In this document: piece after piece, positions 1 through 4,675 of the stretch
Layout of the letters: the number at the start of each line of letters is the position of its first letter
Position numbering within the stretch: position 1 is the stretch's first letter
NCBI GenBank assembly: GCA_030149025.1
Contig: JASBSH010000143.1
Coordinates: 1-5,143 of the forward strand
Source: Actinomycetales bacterium
Lineage (GTDB): Bacteria > Actinomycetota > Actinomycetes > Actinomycetales > BWSM-131
DNA length: 5,143 bases
Reading direction: 5' to 3'
Notes under the pieces: generated by a model
The model's database searches: none
Told to the model about the DNA's origin: nothing
The model's input: the letters and a program-made list of their open reading frames with translations, nothing else
Made by a program: the position numbers and the translations under genes

Positions 1-336
1 GAGGGCAAGCGGATACCGCAGCGACCACGGCTGCACCAGTCGGACGAGGGCATCGTAGATCGCCGAGTCGCCGTGCGGGTGGTACTGGCCCATGACCTCG
101 CCCACCACACGGGCGCACTTCGAGAACGACTTGTCGGGGCGGAAGCCGCCGTCGTACATGCCGTAGATCACACGGCGGTGCACGGGCTTGAGCCCGTCGC
201 GCACATCGGGGAGCGCGCGCCCCACGATGACGGCCATCGCGTAGTCGAGGTAGCTGCGCTGCATCTCCGACTGCAGGTCGACCTGATCGATCTTGCCGTG
301 ATCGTGTTCCGGCTCGGTGCGTTCTTCGTCAGTCAT
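1..336 (-). CDS. gyrA: DNA gyrase subunit A, N-terminal part (runs off left edge)
   Basis: GyrA is the DNA-cleaving subunit of the A2B2 gyrase that introduces negative supercoils with ATP. Only the first 112 codons are present. The start is ATG at 336, preceded by a purine-rich AGAGAG element, and the protein begins MTDEERTEPEHDHGKIDQVD. The winged-helix/quinolone region is clear: RALPDVRDGLKPVHRR at residues 40-55, and HPHGDSAIYD at 86-95 followed by QPWSLRYPL at 102-110. Ser91 and Asp95 align with E. coli Ser83 and Asp87, so no classical fluoroquinolone-resistance change is visible at these two sites. The catalytic tyrosine (E. coli Tyr122) lies beyond the window. The final codons read Ala-Leu where most GyrA proteins have Val/Ile-Asp. 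The gene follows gyrB by 43 nt and has no obvious promoter of its own, so it is probably cotranscribed. Identity is certain; only completeness is limited. Confidence 0.98.
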   Translation of the reverse strand, partial: MTDEERTEPEHDHGKIDQVDLQSEMQRSYLDYAMAVIVGRALPDVRDGLKPVHRRVIYGMYDGGFRPDKSFSKCARVVGEVMGQYHPHGDSAIYDALVRLVQPWSLRYPLAL

Positions 337-343
337 GAATCAA

Positions 344-350
344 TCTCTCT
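344..350 (-). promoter_or_regulatory. gyrA ribosome binding site (AGAGAGA)
   Basis: On the minus strand the purine run AGAGAGA ends 7 nt before the gyrA ATG at 336. It is only a partial match to the anti-Shine-Dalgarno sequence, but it is the best one upstream. It supports this ATG as the start, as does the match of the N-terminus to GyrA. Confidence 0.55.
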
Positions 351-355
351 GTCAC

Positions 356-387
356 ACATCTGGTCTGAGCCCGCGGGCATCAGATGT
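356..387 (-). repeat. Inverted repeats / hairpin at the gyrB-gyrA junction
   Basis: Two nested dyads share sequence. The outer arms are ACATCTG (356-362) and CAGATGT (381-387), a perfect 7-bp inverted repeat. An alternative inner pairing uses TCTGAGCC (364-371) and GGCATCAGA (376-384), with one bulged A and a CGCG loop; the palindrome GCCCGCGGGC (369-378) is at its centre. The gyrB stop codon (380-382) lies inside. No U-rich tract follows in the transcript, so this does not look like an intrinsic terminator. It could protect or process the mRNA, or modulate gyrA translation. The pairings are seen directly; any function is inferred. Confidence 0.5.
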
Positions 388-2554
388 CGAGGAAGCGGAC
401 GTCCTTGGCGTTGCGCTGGATGAAGCTGCGCCGGGACTCGACGTCCTCACCCATGAGCACGGAGAAGATCTCGTCGGCGGACGCGGCGTCGTCGATGGTG
501 ACCTGGCGCATGATCCGGTGCTCGGGGTCCATCGTGGTGTCCCACAGCTCGGAGTAGTCCATCTCGCCGAGACCCTTGTAGCGCTGGATCCCGTTCTCCT
601 TCGGCAGCTTGCGGCCGGCCTCGAGCCCCGCCTTCACCACCGCGTCGCGCTCGCGATCGGAGTAGACGTAGTCGTGCGGGCCGTTGCTCCACTTGATCCG
701 GTACAGCGGCGGCTGGGCCAGGAACACGTGACCGTGCTCGATCAGCGGCTTCATGTACCGGAACAGCAGGGTCAGCAGCAGAGTGCTGATGTGCTGGCCG
801 TCGACGTCGGCATCGGCCATCAGCACGATCTTGTGGTAGCGCAGCTTGCTGAGGTCGAAGTCCTCGCCGATGCCGGTGCCGAAGGCCGTGATGAGGGCCT
901 GCACCTCGGCGTTGCCGAGCGCCTTGTCGATCCGAGCCTTCTCGACGTTGAGGATCTTCCCGCGGATCGGCAGGATCGCCTGCGTCTCAGGGTTGCGGCC
1001 CCGCACGGCGCTACCACCGGCCGAGTCGCCTTCGACGATGAAGACCTCGCACTTGCTGGGGTCGTTGCTCTGGCAGTCACGCAGCTTGCCGGGCATGCCC
1101 CCGGACTCCAGCAGCCCTTTGCGCCGGGTCGCCTCCCGGGCTTTCCGCGCGGCCATGCGCGCGGCGGCCGCCTGGATCGACTTCCGGACGACGTCACGCG
1201 CCTCGTTCGGATGCCGCTCCAGCCAGTCGCCCAGCTGGTCGTTCACCACGGTCTGCACGAAGGTGCGGGCCTCGGTGTTGCCCAGCTTGGTCTTGGTCTG
1301 GCCCTCGAACTGCGGCTCGGCGAGCTTGACGGAGATGACCGCGGTCAGACCCTCACGGATGTCCTCACCGGTGAGGTTGTCGTCCTTGTCCTTCAGCAAG
1401 CCCTTGGCGCGGGCGTACCGGTTGACCAGGCCGGTCAGCGCGGAGCGGAACCCCTCTTCGTGGGTGCCACCCTCGTGGGTGTTGATCGTGTTCGCGTACG
1501 TGTGGACGGACTCGGAGTACGCCGTCGTCCACTGCATCGCGACCTCGACGGCGATGCGGCGCACGGTGTCCTCCGCCTCGAAGGAGATGACGTCCGGGTG
1601 CACGGGCTCGGAGCGCTTCGAGGCGTTCAGGTGCTTGACGTAGTCGATCAGGCCGCCGTCGTACCGGTAGGTGACCGAGCGCGGCTTGGCCTCGTCCTGC
1701 GTCTGCTCGACGTCGTCCTCGGTGTCGGCGTACTGCGGCCGCTCGTCGATCAGCCGGATGGTGAGCCCCCGGTTGAGGAACGCCATCTGCTGGAAGCGCG
1801 AGCGCAGGGTCTCGAAGTCGAAGACCGTGGTGTCGAAGATGTCCGTGTTCGGCCAGAAGGTGACCGTCGTCCCCGTGTCGTGGGTCTCCTCGCCGCGGAC
1901 GAGCGCGGCCTGCGGCACGCCGTCGGTGTACGCCTGGCGGTACACGTACCCGCCGCGGCGCACCTCGACCTCGAGCCGGGTCGACAGGGCGTTCACCACG
2001 GAGACGCCCACGCCGTGCAGCCCACCGGAGACCGCGTAGCCGGCACCGCCGAACTTGCCGCCCGCGTGGAGCACCGTCAGCACGACCTCGACGGCCGGAC
2101 GACCCTCGCTGGCCACCACGTCCACCGGGATCCCGCGGCCGTTGTCCACGACCCGGACACCGCCGTCCGCCAGCAGCGTGACGTCGATGGTGTCGCAGAA
2201 ACCCGCGAGCGCCTCGTCCACGGAGTTGTCGACGACCTCGTAGACCAGGTGGTGCAGACCGCGCTCGCCGGTCGAGCCGATGTACATCCCGGGGCGCTTG
2301 CGCACCGCCTCGAGCCCCTCGAGCACGGTGATGGCGCTCGCGTCGTACTCACCCTTCGGCTTGCGCCGACCGTCCCCATCGACGACGTGGGCGAGCGACG
2401 CCGCCTCCTCCGGCGCTGTGCCCTCGCTCATCTCGGCGGTGAGCTGGGCCTCGGGAGCCATGCTGCTGGGCGTCCTGCTGCCTGAGCTGCTGGGCATGCT
2501 GCTGGGCGTGCTGCTGGTCTGTGTCGTGCTACTGGGCGTGCTCTCGTCAGGCAC
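380..2554 (-). CDS. gyrB: DNA gyrase subunit B
   Basis: GyrB is the ATPase subunit of gyrase; it drives strand passage and forms the A2B2 complex with GyrA. Numbering is from the GTG at 2554 (724 aa). The GHKL ATPase motifs are EVVDNSVDEA (106-115; Glu106 is the general base, Asn110 binds Mg), DNGRGIP (137-143), HAGGKF (163-168) and SGGLHGVGV (176-184). Arg200 aligns with E. coli Arg136, the coumarin-contact residue. The TOPRIM domain has EGDSAGGSA (508-516) and DADVD (581-585), followed by QPPLY (614-618) and RYKGLGEM (658-665). The C-terminus is NAKDVRFLDI. There is no E. coli-type insert, as usual in Actinobacteria. The start is uncertain. GTG 2554 has AGGGAG 10 nt upstream. ATGs at 2497, 2461 and 2431 are also in frame, and the first 32 residues are Ser/Thr/Pro-rich repeats. 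An ATG at 2755 is rejected because it lies upstream of the likely promoter. gyrA follows after 43 nt. Confidence 0.97.
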   Translation of the reverse strand: MPDESTPSSTTQTSSTPSSMPSSSGSRTPSSMAPEAQLTAEMSEGTAPEEAASLAHVVDGDGRRKPKGEYDASAITVLEGLEAVRKRPGMYIGSTGERGLHHLVYEVVDNSVDEALAGFCDTIDVTLLADGGVRVVDNGRGIPVDVVASEGRPAVEVVLTVLHAGGKFGGAGYAVSGGLHGVGVSVVNALSTRLEVEVRRGGYVYRQAYTDGVPQAALVRGEETHDTGTTVTFWPNTDIFDTTVFDFETLRSRFQQMAFLNRGLTIRLIDERPQYADTEDDVEQTQDEAKPRSVTYRYDGGLIDYVKHLNASKRSEPVHPDVISFEAEDTVRRIAVEVAMQWTTAYSESVHTYANTINTHEGGTHEEGFRSALTGLVNRYARAKGLLKDKDDNLTGEDIREGLTAVISVKLAEPQFEGQTKTKLGNTEARTFVQTVVNDQLGDWLERHPNEARDVVRKSIQAAAARMAARKAREATRRKGLLESGGMPGKLRDCQSNDPSKCEVFIVEGDSAGGSAVRGRNPETQAILPIRGKILNVEKARIDKALGNAEVQALITAFGTGIGEDFDLSKLRYHKIVLMADADVDGQHISTLLLTLLFRYMKPLIEHGHVFLAQPPLYRIKWSNGPHDYVYSDRERDAVVKAGLEAGRKLPKENGIQRYKGLGEMDYSELWDTTMDPEHRIMRQVTIDDAASADEIFSVLMGEDVESRRSFIQRNAKDVRFLDI
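2462..2539 (-). repeat. 12-nt tandem-like repeat coding for the Ser/Thr/Pro-rich GyrB N-terminus
   Basis: Units related to ACGCCCAGCAGC occur at 2539-2528 (one base different), 2509-2498, 2497-2486 (ATG for ACG), 2485-2474 (diverged) and 2473-2462. They encode TPSS, TPSS, MPSS, SGSR and TPSS. The segment at 2527-2510 is degenerate. The period is a multiple of three, so gain or loss of whole units would keep the gyrB frame. Two possible ATG starts (2497 and 2461) lie in or at the edge of the array. The segment is outside any conserved GyrB domain and is probably disordered if it is translated. Confidence 0.75.
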
Positions 2555-2564
2555 TGGCTGTGAA

Positions 2565-2570
2565 CTCCCT
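2565..2570 (-). promoter_or_regulatory. Candidate gyrB Shine-Dalgarno (AGGGAG)
   Basis: AGGGAG ends 10 nt before the GTG at 2554. It is the best Shine-Dalgarno-like sequence among the candidate gyrB starts: ATG 2461 has only a distant AGGA, and ATG 2431 has only GAG directly adjacent. This is why GTG 2554 is preferred, although the spacer is at the long end of the normal range. Confidence 0.5.
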
Positions 2571-2590
2571 GGCCGGCGGACCGGAGCCGC

Positions 2591-2647
2591 GGACGGCACC
2601 CGGGTTCGTGCGGACTCACGCGAACGGCCGCCCGAGGGCAGCCGTCC
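2591..2647 (-). promoter_or_regulatory. Foldable 5' leader of gyrB (candidate structured RNA)
   Basis: On the minus strand the 7-mers GGACGGC (2647-2641) and GCCGTCC (2597-2591) are perfectly complementary and enclose 43 nt. Inside are a GCCC/GGGC element (2639-2630) and a GTTCG/CGAAC hairpin (2625-2604). The leader could therefore fold as a closed stem carrying two inner hairpins. It begins about 7 nt after the predicted transcription start and ends about 20 nt before the candidate Shine-Dalgarno. I recognise no known riboswitch class. High G+C makes chance pairing common, so this is only a candidate. Confidence 0.35.
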
Positions 2648-2655
2648 TGAACTAG

Positions 2656-2683
2656 GGACAAGTCTACCCCTGTCCGCCGACAG
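2656..2683. promoter_or_regulatory. Overlapping dyads around the gyrB -10 region (possible operator)
   Basis: Two small inverted repeats overlap the candidate promoter. CTGTC (2670-2674) and GACAG (2679-2683) are perfect arms around CGCC and fill most of the -35/-10 spacer. GGACA (2656-2660) and TGTCC (2671-2675) are arms around a 10-nt centre that contains the -10 hexamer. Such placement is typical of operators or of supercoiling-sensitive promoter architecture. No known binding-site consensus is recognised, and 5-bp arms can arise by chance. Confidence 0.3.
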
Positions 2684-2689
2684 AACCGC
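2661..2689 (-). promoter_or_regulatory. Candidate gyrB promoter
   Basis: TAGACT on the minus strand (2666-2661) fits the actinobacterial -10 pattern TAnnnT and predicts transcription starting near 2654. A 17-nt spacer places GCGGTT (2689-2684) in the -35 position, which is a poor match; weak -35 elements are common in Actinobacteria. The position suits gyrB: about 100 nt of leader to GTG 2554, in the longest non-coding stretch of the window. It implies that gyrB-gyrA is transcribed separately from recF-dciA. Confidence 0.5.
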
Positions 2690-2722
2690 CCTTCCACAGG
2701 CCGCAGGGCGCGATGTGACGCG

Positions 2723-2778
2723 AGAAAAGACGTACGGGTGGGTCCCCCCACGCACCCAGGGTTGTCGGACGGCCCTGG
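2723..2778 (-). terminator. Weak terminator-like structure downstream of dciA
   Basis: After the dciA stop, the minus strand has CCAGGG (2778-2773) and CCCTGG (2761-2756), a 6-bp stem with an 11-nt loop. Next come GTGGG (2751-2747) and CCCAC (2742-2738) around a 4-nt loop, and, 7 nt further on, a TCTTTTCT tract (2730-2723). The T tract is the only one in this intergenic region. The short stems and the gap before the tract make this a weak candidate. It would separate recF-dciA transcription from the gyrB promoter. Confidence 0.35.
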
Positions 2779-2811
2779 ATGCCCGCGGACGGTTCTGCCG
2801 CCGCCGACGGC

Positions 2812-3450
2812 TCAGCCGTAGGTGTCGCGCGGGCCACGACCACCGTGGACGATCCGCGGCCCGCGCCGCCAGCTCGGTCCCGACGGGCCGCGCACCACCA
2901 GCCGCTCGACGACCCCCGGCCCCAGCTCCTCGGCCAGGCGCTGCAGGATGGTCGGCGCCAGCAGGCGCATCTGGGTGGCCCAGGCGGTGGAGTCGGTGCG
3001 GACCGTCAGCACCTTCTCCTCGAAGGTCTCCGGCTGGCAGTGCGCCGCGACCTCGTCACCGACGACCTGGTCCCAGCGGCCCACCACGCCGCCCACCGCG
3101 ATGGGGGTGGACCAGCCGCGCTCCTGCACCAGGCGGGAGATGCTCGACCCGAACGGCTGGGGGTCGCGCCGGTCCGGTCCGGCGCCCGACCGCTGCGCCC
3201 CGGCGACGCGGCGCCGCCGGCCCGATACGGAACCCGGGGCACCCGAGCCGGCTGGCCGGCGTCCGGGCCCGAGACCGCGAGCGGCCGCCGCGGCGCGGGC
3301 GCGGTTGAGAGCCGCGCGTACGGCGTCGACCCCGTCGGCATCAGAGCCGTCGTTCCCGGCGGCCCCGTCGTTCCCCGCCGCCCCGTCCTGCTCGACCGGC
3401 CCCACGAGCGGGACGTCGCCCGCTTCCGTGCGCTGCGCGTCCTCAGTCAC
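2812..3450 (-). CDS. dciA: DUF721 / DciA-family protein (helicase-associated replication factor)
   Basis: This is a DUF721 protein, the family of DciA, which helps load or activate the replicative helicase DnaB in bacteria without DnaC/DnaI. The M. tuberculosis member is Rv0004 at the same position between recF and gyrB. Of 212 residues, the first ~95 are low in complexity: acidic, with a duplicated GNDGAA segment near 26-36, then an Ala-rich helix-prone stretch (42-58) and a basic Gly/Arg/Pro linker (60-96). The conserved core spans about 98-187, including SSISRLVQERGW (102-113), GRWDQVVGDEVAAH (124-137) and LTVRTDSTAWATQMR (148-162). The C-terminus GPSWRRGPR...RGPRDTYG is the usual actinobacterial ending. 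The GTG start at 3450 overlaps the recF stop by 8 nt and has a strong GAGGTGA, which suggests translational coupling. The role is taken from the family; the symbol rests on family and synteny. Confidence 0.9.
   Translation of the reverse strand: MTEDAQRTEAGDVPLVGPVEQDGAAGNDGAAGNDGSDADGVDAVRAALNRARAAAAARGLGPGRRPAGSGAPGSVSGRRRRVAGAQRSGAGPDRRDPQPFGSSISRLVQERGWSTPIAVGGVVGRWDQVVGDEVAAHCQPETFEEKVLTVRTDSTAWATQMRLLAPTILQRLAEELGPGVVERLVVRGPSGPSWRRGPRIVHGGRGPRDTYG
3347..3382 (-). repeat. 18-nt direct duplication inside dciA
   Basis: Two adjacent 18-nt units (3347-3364 and 3365-3382) match at 16 of 18 positions. They encode the repeated GNDGAA hexapeptide near residues 23-35 of the DciA-family protein. 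The repeat keeps the frame and lies in the non-conserved N-terminal region, so it looks like a recent tandem duplication in a flexible tail. Confidence 0.8.
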
Positions 3451-4639
3451 GGCTCACCTCACTCGCCAGAACCCGCACGCGGTCGCCGTCCAGCTCCTCG
3501 GTAACGTCGGTGTCCACCGCCGCGGTGACCAGGACCTGCTCGGCCGCGGAGGCGATCTTCGCCAGGCGTGAGCGGCGGCCGGCGTCCAGCTCCGCGAAGA
3601 CGTCGTCGAGGATCAGCACCGGCTCGCGCTCGGCGTCGCTGCCCATGCCCTCGGAGCGCAGCAGCTCGTAGCTCGCCAGGCGCAGTGCCAGCGCGTAGGA
3701 CCAGGACTCGCCGTGGCTGGCGTAGCCCTTGGCGGGCAGGGGCCCGAGGTCGAGCAGCATGTCGTCCCGGTGCGGGCCCACGAGCGTTGTGCCGCGCTCG
3801 ATCTCCTTGGGGCGCAGCTCGTTCAGCGCCTGGTGCAGCTGCCCGGCGAGCTGCTCGCGGCCGGGCAGGTCGTCGCCGGCAGCGAAACCGGCGCCGATCT
3901 CCTGGCAGATCGAGGATCGGTAGCCGAGGGCGGCGTCCCCGGCGGCGTCCGACACCACCCGGTAGGACTCGGCGACGAACGGCGCTAGCCGGCGGAGCAG
4001 GAACAGCCGCGCGGCGAGCAGCTCGCCACCGAGCCGGGCGAGCTGGGTGTCCCACACGTCCAGCGTCGAGTCGACCGTCGCGCCTCCCGCCGCAGGTGGT
4101 TGCTCCCGCCTCCCACCCGGACGGCGCACGGGAGCGGCCTGCTTCAACAGCGCGTTGCGCTGGCGAAGGACCCGGTCGTAGTCGGCGCGGACGGCGGCGA
4201 ACCGGGGTGCCAGCAGCACGAGGAGGTCGTCGACGAACCGGCGCCGGCCGTCGGGTTCACCCTTGACGAGGGACAGGTCCTCGGGAGCGAACAGGACGGT
4301 GCGCAGCGTGCCGATCAGCTCCCGCGGCCGGGGCAGCGGTGCCCGGTTGAGCCGCGCGCGGTTCGCGCGCCCCGGCGCGATCTCCACCTCCAGCAGCGCG
4401 GCGCGCCCGTCGCGGTCGACCGACGCCCGGACGACGGCACGCCCGGCCCCGGCGCGGACCAGCGGAGCGTCCTGGGCGACGCGGTGGCTGCTGAGAGTGG
4501 CGAGATACCCGACGGCCTCGACGAGGTTCGTCTTGCCCTGCCCGTTCGGACCGACCAGCGCGGTCACCCCACGGCGGAGCGGGAGCTCGACCGCGGGGTA
4601 GCTGCGGAAGTCCGCGAGGGACAGGTGGGTGACGTGCAC
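3443..4639 (-). CDS. recF: DNA replication/repair ATPase RecF
   Basis: RecF is an SMC-like ABC ATPase that, with RecO and RecR, promotes RecA loading at gapped DNA and helps stalled forks. The 398 residues show the full motif set: N-terminal LSLADFRSY (6-14), Walker A GPNGQGKT (30-37), LFAPEDLSLVKGEPDGRRRF (116-135), RQRNALLK (159-166), VGPHRDD (287-293), the signature-like SHGESWS (308-314), Walker B VLILDD (341-346) and the D-loop region FAELD (348-352). A Pro/Gly/Arg-rich stretch at about 168-190 lies in the coiled-coil arm and probably explains part of the slightly long size. The start is GTG at 4639. A stop codon occurs four codons upstream, so no earlier in-frame start exists, and no usable Shine-Dalgarno is present (only GGGG 1 nt away). 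This, with a -10-like TAATAC 6 nt upstream, suggests a leaderless mRNA. The stop overlaps dciA. Confidence 0.97.
   Translation of the reverse strand: MHVTHLSLADFRSYPAVELPLRRGVTALVGPNGQGKTNLVEAVGYLATLSSHRVAQDAPLVRAGAGRAVVRASVDRDGRAALLEVEIAPGRANRARLNRAPLPRPRELIGTLRTVLFAPEDLSLVKGEPDGRRRFVDDLLVLLAPRFAAVRADYDRVLRQRNALLKQAAPVRRPGGRREQPPAAGGATVDSTLDVWDTQLARLGGELLAARLFLLRRLAPFVAESYRVVSDAAGDAALGYRSSICQEIGAGFAAGDDLPGREQLAGQLHQALNELRPKEIERGTTLVGPHRDDMLLDLGPLPAKGYASHGESWSYALALRLASYELLRSEGMGSDAEREPVLILDDVFAELDAGRRSRLAKIASAAEQVLVTAAVDTDVTEELDGDRVRVLASEVSRD
3455..3460 (-). promoter_or_regulatory. Strong Shine-Dalgarno for dciA within the recF 3' end
   Basis: GAGGTG, extended to GAGGTGA, matches the anti-Shine-Dalgarno well and sits just upstream of the GTG at 3450, inside the last codons of recF. 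It fixes the dciA start and fits coupled translation of the recF-dciA pair. Confidence 0.75.
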
Positions 4640-4645
4640 GCCCCA

Positions 4646-4651
4646 GTATTA
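4646..4651 (-). promoter_or_regulatory. Candidate -10 element for leaderless recF transcription
   Basis: TAATAC (4651-4646) ends exactly 6 nt before the recF GTG, which would place +1 on the first base of the start codon. It lacks the final T of TAnnnT, and no convincing -35 is seen at 16-18 nt. The gene also lacks a Shine-Dalgarno, and leaderless genes are common in Actinobacteria. Readthrough from gnd or dnaN remains possible. Confidence 0.4.
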
Positions 4652-4675
4652 GTCAGACGGCGAGTCTCAGGTGGG

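Noticed and set aside
2142..2150. TTGTCCACG, 8 of 9 bases of an actinobacterial DnaA box
   Set aside because: It encodes the conserved Val-Asp-Asn of the GyrB DNGRGIP motif, so codon constraint explains it. No cluster of further boxes is present, and oriC is expected near dnaA outside the window.
317..2485. A 722-codon open frame on the plus strand, antisense to gyrB
   Set aside because: It mirrors nearly the whole gyrB frame, shows no recognisable domain and is rich in Val, Leu, Asp and Arg as expected of the complement of high-GC codons. gyrB is certain by homology, so this is a shadow.
2692..2700. CTTCCACAG near the gyrB promoter as a DnaA box
   Set aside because: Compared with TTGTCCACA or TTATCCACA it has too many mismatches and stands alone.
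2555..2755. N-terminal extension of gyrB to an ATG at 2755
   Set aside because: It would start upstream of the best promoter candidate and cover the terminator-like region. The extra 67 residues resemble no GyrB N-terminus; the frame is just open by chance in GC-rich DNA.
2681..2797. Inverted 8-mers CAGAACCG (2681-2688) and CGGTTCTG (2790-2797)
   Set aside because: They are about 100 nt apart on the two sides of the terminator-like region, and an 8-bp match at this distance is not convincing in GC-rich sequence.
2280..3571. Plus-strand open frames across the dciA-gyrB intergenic region and dciA
   Set aside because: They are Arg/Pro/Ala-rich, have no recognisable motifs and lie opposite a conserved DUF721 gene. 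They look like high-GC shadow frames.
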